DNA of 37,068 bases from Roseovarius bejariae (GTDB lineage: Bacteria; Pseudomonadota; Alphaproteobacteria; Rhodobacterales; Rhodobacteraceae): assembly GCF_009669325.1 (NCBI RefSeq), contig NZ_SZWE01000003.1:1-37068 (forward strand), read 5' to 3'. This document shows positions 14,868 through 23,061 of the stretch, piece after piece (positions within the stretch are counted from its first letter, which is position 1; every line of letters begins with the position of its first letter). The notes beneath the pieces are model-generated. The model was not told the DNA's origin. It saw only the letters and a program-made list of their open reading frames with translations, and did not search any database. Both the position numbers and the translations under genes were made by a program.

Positions 14868-16187
14868 CTAACCGACCTCGGCAGGTTGCCTGACCGCCGG
14901 AGCGGCGCGGATCTCGGGCGCCATCATGTCCTCAAGGATCCAGCCGGACCGATCGGCAAGCAGGCTGAAGCTCTGCGCGTCGCTGATCCCGTGCGAATGC
15001 TCGCACTGCCCGTTCAGGTAAATCTCCGCGCCCATGCTCGGTTTGGTGGCAACCTTGTAGGCGCGGCTCACGACGGGCATGCCGTCGGCGTCAAGCTCGA
15101 TATGTTCGGCCAGGTCCCCCAACGGCCCCGCCATCGGATCGACCCGGAACCCGGTCGCGATCACCACCAGGTCAAAGCTCAGCGACTTGCCCTCGCCGGT
15201 ATGCGGATCGCGGAGCGACAGCACCACATTCTGACCTTCGACATCCACGGCGGTGACGTGCGTGCGTTTTTCCATGAAGATGCGCGGGCGGCCTTCGACC
15301 TCGTCGAGATACATCGTGTTGTACAGTTCCGAGCTGCCGTCGGCATCGAGCCCGGCATAGTTCGTCTGCCAGGACTCGGCCAGGATCGCCTTGCGTGCTT
15401 CACGCGGCAAGCCGTGCACGTAGTCGGTCTCGGCCGGCGAATAGACTTCCGAGGAAAAGTTGCTCAGGTCATTCAGCCGGAATCCGTGCGAACGATGCAC
15501 GCAGTGCACATCCGATTCGGGAAAGCGCGTCCGGAAATCCAATGCGATCTCACCGGCGCTCATCCCAGATCCGATCACCGCCACCCTGCGCACCGTCGAC
15601 GGATCGGCGATGGCGTTCACGCGTGTGGCGAATTCCCCGGTATGGAACACCCGCGCGCCCAGATGCGGGCGATAGATTTCGGGGATGTTGGGCCGCGCCC
15701 CGGTCGACAGGACCAGCCGGCCGGCCTCGATCTCTTCGCCGGTCGATGTCCGCGCACGGATGCGGGTCCATTTTCCGTCAACCTCGGCCGACGGAGTCAA
15801 TGCGGTCACGGCGGTACCGAAAGACGTGTTGCCCGCCAACAGCTCCCCGGCCCAGGCGACATAGTCGGACCATTCGATCCGGTTCACCGGGCGTCCGGTC
15901 AGACCGAAAGAATACAGCCGCCCCTTTTTCTTGAGATAGTTCGCGAAGGAATAGAAGCTGCGGGGGTTCCGCGGTGTCACCAGGTCGCGCAGCGCACTGT
16001 GATTGATATCGGCATGGCGGAACAGCAATTCGCCCTGCCAGCGGCAATCCGAGCCGGCCTCCAGGAACCGGAAACTGCCGACGGGCGACGTTCCGGTGGC
16101 TTCGATGTGGTCTTCGATCGCGGCTGCAAAGCTGATCCCTGCAGGACCGAAGCCGATGCCTAGCAGATCGACGGAAGTGTATGTCAT
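14868..16187 (-). CDS. SidA/IucD-type amino-acid N-hydroxylase, copy 1
   Basis: A 439-residue flavin N-monooxygenase. The FAD motif GIGFGPAG is at ~10-17, DLVTPRNPRSFYSFANYL at ~68-85, the NADPH motif GSGMSAGE at 206-213, and the ATGF motif (VVIATGF) near residue 350. Family members hydroxylate the side-chain amine of lysine, ornithine or a diamine. FGPAG replaces the FGPSN seen in copy 2 and in classic SidA/IucD, so the substrate may differ. The start overlaps the stop of the EamA gene by ATGA. In the hydrazine pathways, N-hydroxylation creates the electrophilic nitrogen for N-N coupling. Which of the two copies feeds that step cannot be told from sequence. Confidence 0.87.
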   Translation of the reverse strand: MTYTSVDLLGIGFGPAGISFAAAIEDHIEATGTSPVGSFRFLEAGSDCRWQGELLFRHADINHSALRDLVTPRNPRSFYSFANYLKKKGRLYSFGLTGRPVNRIEWSDYVAWAGELLAGNTSFGTAVTALTPSAEVDGKWTRIRARTSTGEEIEAGRLVLSTGARPNIPEIYRPHLGARVFHTGEFATRVNAIADPSTVRRVAVIGSGMSAGEIALDFRTRFPESDVHCVHRSHGFRLNDLSNFSSEVYSPAETDYVHGLPREARKAILAESWQTNYAGLDADGSSELYNTMYLDEVEGRPRIFMEKRTHVTAVDVEGQNVVLSLRDPHTGEGKSLSFDLVVIATGFRVDPMAGPLGDLAEHIELDADGMPVVSRAYKVATKPSMGAEIYLNGQCEHSHGISDAQSFSLLADRSGWILEDMMAPEIRAAPAVRQPAEVG

Positions 16188-17116
16188 TTGGCTATCCTCG
16201 TATTCGCTGGCTGTCGGTGCGCGCGCGACGACACGAAGACCGACATTATGATGAGACCGGCGCCAAGCAGCTTGGCCGCGCTCAGCAGCTCTCCGATCAG
16301 GACGGCCGCGACGGCGAGCGTGACGACCGGTTCGAAGTTCAGGGTCATGGAGGTGGGCGTGCTGCCGATGCTTCGGATGCTGCGGAACTGGAACAGGATG
16401 CCGATTCCGAAGAGCGCGCCGACGGCGGCCATCGTCACCAGCCCGATCGCGGCCTGCCCCGGTTCGAATACCGGCAAATGCGCGTCGCCCGATGCGGTCC
16501 AAAGCGCCAGCCCCAACACTGACGCCAACAGGTTGCCGGCCAGCCCCAGCCCGAAAACCGAAGCGGTGGCCATGCAGCGTTGCGCCAGCACGATGGATGC
16601 CGCCATGGCCATAGCGGCCAGAAGCGCCAGCCCCACTCCCTTCGGATCGGGCATGCCGACGGTGCCCGGCCCGGTCGCGATGGCGATACCGGCCAAGGCC
16701 AGAACCGGCGCCAGAAACATGCGGTACCCTGCCCGCACCCGCCCGGTCAGCATGTCGTGCAAGGTCACGAAGAGCGGGAAGGTAAAGAACAGGATCACCG
16801 TCATGCCGACCGAAATGTACTGTACCGCCCCGAGCTGGCAGAAGGCCGTCGCGACCAACGCCAGCGCCAGCCCGGCAAGGTGAAGCGGTCGGATCCGCCC
16901 AAGCGACAGGGACTGGCCGCCGATTACGGCCAGCCCGAAACAGATCACCGCCACGATGACGCCGCGCGATATGACCAGGTGTTCGACCTCGAGCCCCGCC
17001 GCATAGGACAGCGACGCGAAAGTCGTGATGCTGCCGTAGCAAACGGCGCTCAGCAGGGCGAACACGTAGCCTGCGCGTGGAAGCACCGCGGCGGGATCGG
17101 TGGAAACGTCGCTCAT
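16184..17116 (-). CDS. EamA/DMT-family membrane transporter, copy 1
   Basis: 310 residues with about ten hydrophobic helices in two repeated halves, the EamA drug/metabolite transporter build (for example GYVFALLSAVCYGSITTFAS at the start and TLNFEPVVTLAVAAVLIGE in the second half, a classic EamA signature). It is an inner-membrane exporter. It lies inside the biosynthetic operon, 20 bases after the NTF2-like gene, and overlaps the N-hydroxylase start, so it probably exports the product or an intermediate. It is only distantly like the second EamA protein at 23062. Confidence 0.88.
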   Translation of the reverse strand: MSDVSTDPAAVLPRAGYVFALLSAVCYGSITTFASLSYAAGLEVEHLVISRGVIVAVICFGLAVIGGQSLSLGRIRPLHLAGLALALVATAFCQLGAVQYISVGMTVILFFTFPLFVTLHDMLTGRVRAGYRMFLAPVLALAGIAIATGPGTVGMPDPKGVGLALLAAMAMAASIVLAQRCMATASVFGLGLAGNLLASVLGLALWTASGDAHLPVFEPGQAAIGLVTMAAVGALFGIGILFQFRSIRSIGSTPTSMTLNFEPVVTLAVAAVLIGELLSAAKLLGAGLIIMSVFVSSRAHRQPANTRIAK

Positions 17117-17136
17117 GGCGGACCCTCGTTATGAAA

Positions 17137-17601
17137 TCACTCGTAGGTGATGGGGAATTCGGGCATTGTCCAGCCGCGCTCGGCATAAGGGAAGCCGCCG
17201 AGTTCGTTGCTGCCCAGGCTGTCGTCGCGGGGCGCCGCGTAGTAGCCGCGAACCTCGGTGATCTTTCCTTCGTCGTTGAAGGTGAACCAGTCGACACCGC
17301 GATACATCTTGTTGCGGCCGGGCTTCATCGCCGTCCATTCGGCAACCGCCGTCTTGCGCTCCGGGTCGCCGAACACCGTCTCGATGTGCCAATGCGAGTT
17401 GATCTGTTCGCCCTCGCTTTTCCACAGCTCGATCAGCGGCTCGACGCCGTGGACGGGGCCGAACATGCCGCCGGGCAAGTAGTTCACTACGTCCTTGTCG
17501 AAGACGTTGCGAATACCGCTTTCGTCGCGCGAATTGCAGGCGTTGAAGTAATCCAGAACGGCGCATTCCAGCGCGTTGTGGTCTGGGATCTTGTCAATCA
17601 T
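17137..17601 (-). CDS. NTF2/SnoaL-like protein
   Basis: 154 residues with the alpha+beta cone pattern of SnoaL-like NTF2-fold proteins: the N-terminal helices ALECAVLDYFNACNSRDESG, then FDKDVVNYLPGGMFGPVHG and strand-rich YRGVDWFTFNDEGKITEVRG. Family members include isomerases, cyclases and dehydratases of natural-product pathways. A GGAGA Shine-Dalgarno lies within the end of the PhzF gene, and the start overlaps its stop by eight bases. The reaction is unknown; it is likely a tailoring or cyclisation step. Confidence 0.75.
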   Translation of the reverse strand: MIDKIPDHNALECAVLDYFNACNSRDESGIRNVFDKDVVNYLPGGMFGPVHGVEPLIELWKSEGEQINSHWHIETVFGDPERKTAVAEWTAMKPGRNKMYRGVDWFTFNDEGKITEVRGYYAAPRDDSLGSNELGGFPYAERGWTMPEFPITYE

Positions 17602-18535
17602 GAGGTGTCTCCTTGGTTTTTATGATCAGGGAAGGTGCCAGGACGGGACAGGTGACACCGCGGATCGCGGTTATGGTCCGTCCGGAAAGGGTCGGCGGGG
17701 ACGGGGGGGCCAGACGCACCCGCATCCGCCCGGGGCGCTTGGCGCCTCCGTTCTGGAGGAACGTGAAACTCTGCGCCTGCCCGCCGGACAAGAGCGCGGC
17801 AAGGGCACCGGCGCAGGACCCGCAAACCGGGTCTTCGTAGATGCCCTCGGCGGGGGCGAAGCTGCGCAGCTCCGCGTCGACGCCGGCCCGGCGTGACCGC
17901 ACGAACGGTACCAGACCGACCGACTTGCTCGCGCGGCTCCACTCGGCGATGGCCGGGTGGTCGGGGCGCACGTCGCCCAAGGCCGTATCCGCGCGCAGCC
18001 CGACCAGCAGCCAACGAACGCCCGTCGCGACCAGGTGCGGCGGCTCGGGCGTCAAAGCCTCGACCGGAAGCCCCAGCATCGCGGCGATCTCACTCGGCGT
18101 CCGCGGCGCGGGCTTGTCGAAACGCGGGGCCGGCAAGGCCACGCGCCAGTCGCCGCCCGGCCGGTCACGAACCATTTCCGTCTGCCCCAGCCCGTCGGCC
18201 TGGATCAGGTCCAGCGCGTCCGAGCCGGTCTCTTCCGCGAAAGCATGCACTGCGGCCAGTGCCGGATGGCCGGCAAAGGGGATTTCCCGCCGCGCGGTGA
18301 AAATCCTCGCGCGGTAGTCGGCGCCTTTCGTCGGCGCGAGAATGAACACCGTTTCGGACAGGTTGACTGCGCTTGCGATGGCCTGCATCGCGGCCGCGCT
18401 CAACCCGTCACCGCCGAACACCACCATCGCCGGGTTGCCGCTGCGCGGGCCGTCGCAGAACACGTCGATCTGCCGAAGGCTCAGCTCGGGATGGCGCGCA
18501 ATGATCTGCGGCAGGTCCGACAATGCCAGGGTCAT
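17594..18535 (-). CDS. PhzF-family isomerase/epimerase
   Basis: 313 residues. The PhzF fold is shown by the N-terminal IDVFCDGPRSGNPAMVVFGG, the catalytic-type glutamate in NLSETVFIL (E61), FAGHPALAA, and the C-terminal EDPVCGSCAGAL, the counterpart of EDPATGSA. Family members catalyse proton-shift isomerisations on small amino-acid-derived substrates. I chose the ATG at 18535, which overlaps the MetRS-like stop by ATGA; the frame is open far upstream, but that part is a shadow of the MetRS-like gene. Its role here, perhaps isomerising a hydrazone/imine-type intermediate, is inference. Confidence 0.88.
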   Translation of the reverse strand: MTLALSDLPQIIARHPELSLRQIDVFCDGPRSGNPAMVVFGGDGLSAAAMQAIASAVNLSETVFILAPTKGADYRARIFTARREIPFAGHPALAAVHAFAEETGSDALDLIQADGLGQTEMVRDRPGGDWRVALPAPRFDKPAPRTPSEIAAMLGLPVEALTPEPPHLVATGVRWLLVGLRADTALGDVRPDHPAIAEWSRASKSVGLVPFVRSRRAGVDAELRSFAPAEGIYEDPVCGSCAGALAALLSGGQAQSFTFLQNGGAKRPGRMRVRLAPPSPPTLSGRTITAIRGVTCPVLAPSLIIKTKETPHD

Positions 18536-20022
18536 GCGACTTCGGCGCTCCGCTCGGGCCAAGCCAAGGGACCGTTCTGACCGCATGCCGCCCACAAGCG
18601 CGCCGCCGTGTCCGGCATGATCGGGGCCATCCCGACGGCCAGCGCCGCAGCGATCTCGGTTCGCCGGGGACCGTCGCTTGCCAGCGCAAAGTCGAGTCCG
18701 TTGGCGATGGTCTGGGCCACGGTCCGCAGGCTGAAATGCTCGGGCTGGTAGGCCGAGGCAAACCGGTCCAGAACCGCGCCCGCCTCGCGCGATCCCGGAT
18801 CGACCGCACCCGTGACGGGCAGATCGGCAAAGAGGGCAGCGAACGGGCGGCGCAGTTTCTTGTCCACGACTTTTTCGAAATCGGCGACGGTGAAATTGGC
18901 CTGATTGTATTCGGGGTTGGACCAGGCCAGATAAAACCGCAGCTCGTCGCGATCGGCCTCGGCCAGCATGTCGCGCGCCCAGATCAGGTGCCCTTGGCTG
19001 GTCGAGAACTTGAAGTTCTCCATCAGGTAAAACTCGTTCGTCACGAACGCGTCCGGCAAGAGATGGTCCATCCCCGCGCGCCGGGCCGCCAACGCCAGGG
19101 CAAGTTGCGCGACACAGTAAAAGAACGAATTGTCGAACCCTAGGAACTGGACGTAGCTTGTCGCGCCGTCGTCCTTGAGCATGCCGCCGTCGCGGCCGTG
19201 CGCCTGCGACAGCCAGTAATAGTGCCCCGGCACCATTTCCGCCCAGACGTTGATGACAGAGCCTTCGGCGCCGGGAAACGGCGCGGCCTGCCCCCAATCG
19301 GAGTTGAACGTCACCGGAAAATCCGGCAGCGGACGCGCGAACAGCTCGCCGATCAGCCGGCGCAGCATCGGGCGGCGTTCCGGGATGTGCCGTGTCAGAT
19401 GCTCCCAGAGCATATCACGGTAGTTTTCCAGCGGCAGGACGTATTCGGTGATCTCGCGCGTTTCTAACGCGTCGCCGGCCATGCCCCCGGTCGGGTAGAG
19501 CCCGAACAGATCGAGGGCGTCATTGGGGTGACCGCAGGCTTCGCAAATATTGCCGTTCGTGCCCGCCAGGCACGTCGGGCACCGCCCCGATGCATAGGAT
19601 TCGAACAGGAACCGTTGACGCTCGGGATCAAAGGGCACCGCGCGCGTCTGTTTTTCCAGCGCGCCGCTTGCGTACAGATCCTTGAACCAGTCGCTGACAT
19701 AGGAGCCGTAATCGGCGTCGGGCATCCCCACGACATCGAACTCGATCCCCGACATGCCGAGCGTTTTCGATATCTCGTCATGCGAGCGGCGCGCCAGGGT
19801 GATCGGATCGGTTCTCAGCCGTTCCGCGGTGGTCACCACGTAGCTTTGGTTCAGGTCCACGCTGAGGGCGCAGACCGCGGTCTGTCCGCGCAGCTTGAGG
19901 TACCGCCGCAGCACGTCCGCCCCGAAATACGGTCCGGCGATATGGCCGACATGGAGGTCGCCATTGGGGGTCGGCGGCGGGGCCACGATGGCGTAGCGGC
20001 CGGCAAAAGTGGTATCTAGCAT
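18532..20022 (-). CDS. Methionyl-tRNA-synthetase-like protein, putative hydrazine-forming partner
   Basis: A 496-residue class I aminoacyl-tRNA synthetase homologue closest in build to MetRS. The HIGH motif is HVGH (24-27) within PPPTPNGDLHVGHIAGPYFG. A zinc knuckle is seen at C148/C151 and C160/C163. The KMSKS loop is altered to KFSTS (338-342), and a helical domain follows (~380-490). Housekeeping MetRS genes do not sit in such operons. In the s56-p1 (Spb40), triacsin and pyrazofurin pathways a cupin-MetRS fusion couples an N-hydroxylated amino acid to another amino acid to make an N-N bond. Here the cupin is a separate gene 26 bases upstream. The altered KMSKS and the operon argue for the amino-acid-activating, N-N-forming role over tRNA charging. 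Confidence 0.82.
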   Translation of the reverse strand: MLDTTFAGRYAIVAPPPTPNGDLHVGHIAGPYFGADVLRRYLKLRGQTAVCALSVDLNQSYVVTTAERLRTDPITLARRSHDEISKTLGMSGIEFDVVGMPDADYGSYVSDWFKDLYASGALEKQTRAVPFDPERQRFLFESYASGRCPTCLAGTNGNICEACGHPNDALDLFGLYPTGGMAGDALETREITEYVLPLENYRDMLWEHLTRHIPERRPMLRRLIGELFARPLPDFPVTFNSDWGQAAPFPGAEGSVINVWAEMVPGHYYWLSQAHGRDGGMLKDDGATSYVQFLGFDNSFFYCVAQLALALAARRAGMDHLLPDAFVTNEFYLMENFKFSTSQGHLIWARDMLAEADRDELRFYLAWSNPEYNQANFTVADFEKVVDKKLRRPFAALFADLPVTGAVDPGSREAGAVLDRFASAYQPEHFSLRTVAQTIANGLDFALASDGPRRTEIAAALAVGMAPIMPDTAARLWAACGQNGPLAWPERSAEVA

Positions 20023-20048
20023 CGTTCGGTTTCCTGATAGCTCGGGTG

Positions 20049-20468
20049 TCAGTTCCGGGACGCAAGGTACGCGTCCTTGCTCCGGCCCTGATCGTCCCAG
20101 TAGATGTCGATGAAGGTCAGCGGCTCGGTGCCGGGATTTGCCATCCGGTGATGCCAGTAGCGCGGCACGTACCCGACATCGCCCGGATGCAGCAGCGTCG
20201 ATTGCCCCTCCATCTCGAAACGCGCCGTGCCCGCGATCACGATAAAGGTTTCTTCCTCGTCGTGATCGTGATCGTCGGCATCGGTCATCGGGTCGACAGT
20301 GACCCAGACGGCACCGAATTCGCTGACCGGACGCTTGGTGTCGGCAACCCCGGCCCACGGGTACAACCGCCGCAGGTGGCAATTGTATTCGAAGCTCGTC
20401 GTCGCATCGGACTTGCGCTGAACGAATGTCTCGATATCGAAATCCGTGGTCGGCAGCAGATCATACAT
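20049..20468 (-). CDS. Stand-alone cupin, putative hydrazine synthetase subunit
   Basis: A 139-residue single cupin domain. Motif 1 gives metal ligands H67, H69 and E73 in DDHDHDEEETFIVIAG, and motif 2 gives H107 in GDVGYVPRYWHHRMAN, with tyrosine in place of the usual glycine. In known hydrazine synthetases the cupin half holds a metal ion and rearranges the activated N-hydroxylamine ester to the N-N product; there it is fused to MetRS. Here it is encoded just before the MetRS-like gene and overlaps the N-hydroxylase stop by eight bases, so hydroxylase, cupin and MetRS are made in the order in which they would act. The cupin fold is certain; the activity is inferred. Confidence 0.84.
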   Translation of the reverse strand: MYDLLPTTDFDIETFVQRKSDATTSFEYNCHLRRLYPWAGVADTKRPVSEFGAVWVTVDPMTDADDHDHDEEETFIVIAGTARFEMEGQSTLLHPGDVGYVPRYWHHRMANPGTEPLTFIDIYWDDQGRSKDAYLASRN

Positions 20469-21813
20469 TGGTCAGTTCCTCGGGCTGCGGGACGGTGGGC
20501 GCACCCGCCTCGGCAATGTGATCGACAAGGGCGCGTGCGATCTGTTCCGACCGCACCGACAAGAGGCTGAAAGAGCCCGCGTCGCCGAACCCGTGCGTCG
20601 TTTCGCAAAGGCCGTTGATGAAGACCGGAGCGGTCGCCGCCCCCGGAAGCGTCGCCACGCGGTAGTCGCGGGCGATCGCGATGCCGCCATCGGCCCGCGT
20701 CTCGAAACGCGTCGCCAGACCGTCCAGCAACGGGTGATACGGCTCTTGGTTCTCGGCGTTGCCGAAGTTGCGGAACCCGGTCGCCAGCACGATGCCGTCC
20801 ACCTCGAGCGTCCGGGGGGCGCCGCTCAAACGGTCGGTCACGGACATCGCGTAGGCGTCGCCGCGCTTTTCCACTCCGGCGATTTCGCAGTTGTGCACGA
20901 TCTCGATGCTGTCGCCGTTCCGCACCCGCTGCTCGTACAGCTTGAAGTTCAGCGCCTCGATCACGTCCGGATCGGCCGCGCCGTAGTTGCTGCGCCACAG
21001 CTCGCGGGTGATCTTGTGCTGGCTGCCCTCGCCTGCGTCAAAGAACATGTCGACGAAGCTGGGATAATAGATCTGTTCGGTGAAGGCACTCAGGTCCTTC
21101 TGCTTGAAGCCGAAGCCGCGCGAGATGCCTGTCAGGCGGGCCCGCCCGGCAAGATCCAGCAGGATCTCGATCGCACTCTGGCTGCCGCCGACGACAGCAA
21201 CGCGCGGCATGTCCAGACGGCCGAGCCAGCGGTCGCGGGCAAAGCGGTAGCCCGACAGGTGCACAATGTCGTCACCGAGCGCACTTTCGAATTGCGCCGG
21301 GATGTAATTCGACCGGCCCGGCGCGAAGCTGACGCTCCGCGCCAGCAGGCGGCGCCCGTCATCCAGCAAAACCGCAACCAGCGGCGTGCCCGACATGTCG
21401 GAGGTGTATGTCATCGCGACGACACGCGTGTTCAGCGAAACGTAGTCCAGGAACTGGCGACCCACCCAATTGACATAACCGGCATATTCCGTGCGCGGCG
21501 GATAGGGAGCGGACAGGTTGAGGTAGTCGAACAACCGACCCTGCGCCTTGAGGTAGGCAAGAAAGCCGTAGGGGCTGGCGGGATTGCGCGGCGTGACAAG
21601 GTCGCGCAACGGGTTGTGCTGGATGTCGGCCCCGTCCAGCAGCATACCGGGATGCCAGAGGATGTCGTCCTGCGCCTCCAGGAACAGGCAGTTGTCCAAC
21701 GCCCCGACTTCGCCTAAGGCGATCGCGAGGGCCATGTTCGACGGCCCGAAGCCGACGCCGATGCAGTCATAGATATGCGCCTCGGCGTGTCGCATGTGGC
21801 TCATGTTGGTCAT
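20461..21813 (-). CDS. SidA/IucD-type amino-acid N-hydroxylase, copy 2
   Basis: A 450-residue flavin N-monooxygenase with the FAD motif GVGFGPSN (19-26), DLVTPRNPASPYGFLAYL, the NADPH motif VVGGSQSAIE, and LATGFRNF near the end. This set matches classic lysine/ornithine N-hydroxylases more closely than copy 1 does. It overlaps the EctB-like stop by ATGA and the cupin start by eight bases. Placed between a diaminobutyrate-forming aminotransferase and the cupin/MetRS pair, it is the best candidate to hydroxylate the diamine nitrogen ahead of N-N coupling. The substrate could equally be lysine, as in s56-p1. Confidence 0.89.
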   Translation of the reverse strand: MTNMSHMRHAEAHIYDCIGVGFGPSNMALAIALGEVGALDNCLFLEAQDDILWHPGMLLDGADIQHNPLRDLVTPRNPASPYGFLAYLKAQGRLFDYLNLSAPYPPRTEYAGYVNWVGRQFLDYVSLNTRVVAMTYTSDMSGTPLVAVLLDDGRRLLARSVSFAPGRSNYIPAQFESALGDDIVHLSGYRFARDRWLGRLDMPRVAVVGGSQSAIEILLDLAGRARLTGISRGFGFKQKDLSAFTEQIYYPSFVDMFFDAGEGSQHKITRELWRSNYGAADPDVIEALNFKLYEQRVRNGDSIEIVHNCEIAGVEKRGDAYAMSVTDRLSGAPRTLEVDGIVLATGFRNFGNAENQEPYHPLLDGLATRFETRADGGIAIARDYRVATLPGAATAPVFINGLCETTHGFGDAGSFSLLSVRSEQIARALVDHIAEAGAPTVPQPEELTNV

Positions 21814-23057
21814 GCCGGTTCCTCCGTCTTGGAAAGTGTGGTGGCAAGCGCATCGGCCAGGATGTCGATCCCCTCGGCCAGTTCGTCACGCGTCAGCGTC
21901 AGCGCGGGCAAAAGCTTGATCACCTCGTCATGCGGCCCGCAGGTTTCGAGGATCAGCCCCGCCTTGAAGCAGGCCAGCTGGACGCGGCGCGCGGCGACCG
22001 GATCGTCGAAACGCAGCCCCTGCATGAAACCGCGCCCCCGGGTCGACAACCCGTGCGTTTCGGCCAGCCGCTTCAGCCGCCCGGCGATGAACAGCGCGTT
22101 TTCCTTGACCGTCTTGGCAAAGCCGAGGTCGGCCCAGAAATGGTCCAGCGCTGCCGTCGCAGTGACAAAGGCGTGGCTGTTGCCCCGGAACGTGCCGTTG
22201 TGCTCTCCGGGCAGCCACAAGTCGAATTCGCGCCGGAACAACACCATCGACATCGGCAGGCCGAAGCCCGACAGCGACTTGGCCAACGTCACGATATCCG
22301 GCGTGATCCGCAGCGCTTCGAAAGAAAAGAAGTCCCCGCTCCGACCGCACCCGGCCTGGATGTCGTCGACGATCAGTAGCGCGCCGTGCTTGCGGGCGAT
22401 CTCGGCGATGCGACGGGTCCAGCGCGGTGTCGCCATGTTCAGACCGCCTTCGCCCTGGATGGCCTCCAGAACGATTGCGGCCGGTGCCTCCAGCCCGCCG
22501 GACGGGTCCGACAGCATCTTGTCCAGCATCTCGGCGGTGCAGATGTCCGGTCCATAATAGCCGTCATAGGGCGCGCGGGTGACGCCGCTCAGCAGAGTTC
22601 CGGACTGGCCGCGATGATGCCCGCTGCCTGTCAACGCCAACGCACCCAGCGTGCAACCGTGAAACCCGTTGGTAAAGGCGATCACCTCGTTGCGGCCGGT
22701 GACCTTGCGGGCCAGCTTGATTGCCGCCTCGATGGCATTCGCGCCGGTGGGTCCGGGGAGCTGCACCACGTAGTCCAGCCTCCGCGGCTTGAGGATATGC
22801 GTCTCGAACGCCGTCAGGAAGTCGCGCTTGCGGTCGCTTTTCAGGTCCAGCGACATGGCAAGCCCGTCATCCGCGATATGCGACGTCAACGCCTGCTTCA
22901 GAACCGGGTGATTGTGCCCGTAGTTCAGCGATCCGCAGCAGGCCAGGAAATCGCGGTAGTGGCGGCCGTCGGTGGTGGTCATCGTTCCGCCCCGGCCGGT
23001 GGAGAATTCCACGTCGAAGGTACGGCAATACGACCGGACTTCGGATTCGAGTGTCAT
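21810..23057 (-). CDS. EctB-like diaminobutyrate-2-oxoglutarate aminotransferase
   Basis: A 415-residue class III PLP aminotransferase. The start ESEVRSYCRTF and LNYGHNHPVLKQAL are EctB-like. The PLP pocket shows D231 in LLIVDDIQAGCGRSGDFF and the Schiff-base lysine K260 in VTLAKSLSGFG. EctB makes L-2,4-diaminobutyrate from aspartate semialdehyde for ectoine, but no EctA or EctC is present, so the diamine is probably a building block here. I chose the ATG at 23057 because GGAG lies nine bases upstream; an ATG at 23078 would add seven residues. A 4-base gap separates it from the EamA gene. Confidence 0.86.
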   Translation of the reverse strand: MTLESEVRSYCRTFDVEFSTGRGGTMTTTDGRHYRDFLACCGSLNYGHNHPVLKQALTSHIADDGLAMSLDLKSDRKRDFLTAFETHILKPRRLDYVVQLPGPTGANAIEAAIKLARKVTGRNEVIAFTNGFHGCTLGALALTGSGHHRGQSGTLLSGVTRAPYDGYYGPDICTAEMLDKMLSDPSGGLEAPAAIVLEAIQGEGGLNMATPRWTRRIAEIARKHGALLIVDDIQAGCGRSGDFFSFEALRITPDIVTLAKSLSGFGLPMSMVLFRREFDLWLPGEHNGTFRGNSHAFVTATAALDHFWADLGFAKTVKENALFIAGRLKRLAETHGLSTRGRGFMQGLRFDDPVAARRVQLACFKAGLILETCGPHDEVIKLLPALTLTRDELAEGIDILADALATTLSKTEEPA

Positions 23058-23061
23058 GGTG

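Noticed and set aside
14379..16163. A 594-codon open frame on the plus strand
   Set aside because: It is a shadow of the N-hydroxylase and oxidase genes on the minus strand; those encode recognisable families with tight overlaps, while this frame gives arginine-rich low-similarity sequence.
14868..17297. A fused 809-residue transporter-region/hydroxylase protein
   Set aside because: Residues before the hydroxylase are antisense-frame translation of the EamA gene; the ATG at 16187 with ATGA coupling is the true start.
17594..19297. A single 567-residue protein combining the upstream frame with PhzF
   Set aside because: The first ~250 residues are out-of-frame translation of the MetRS-like gene; the PhzF domain starts at the ATG at 18535 that overlaps the MetRS-like stop.
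14868..21813. A hydroxamate siderophore cluster, because of the N-hydroxylases and GNAT
   Set aside because: No NIS synthetase, NRPS, siderophore receptor or iron-uptake gene is present, while the cupin and MetRS-like pair fits N-N bond formation better. Not fully excluded.
21810..23057. An ectoine biosynthesis cluster
   Set aside because: Only an EctB-like aminotransferase is present; there is no EctA- or EctC-like protein, and the GNAT at 13400 does not look like EctA.
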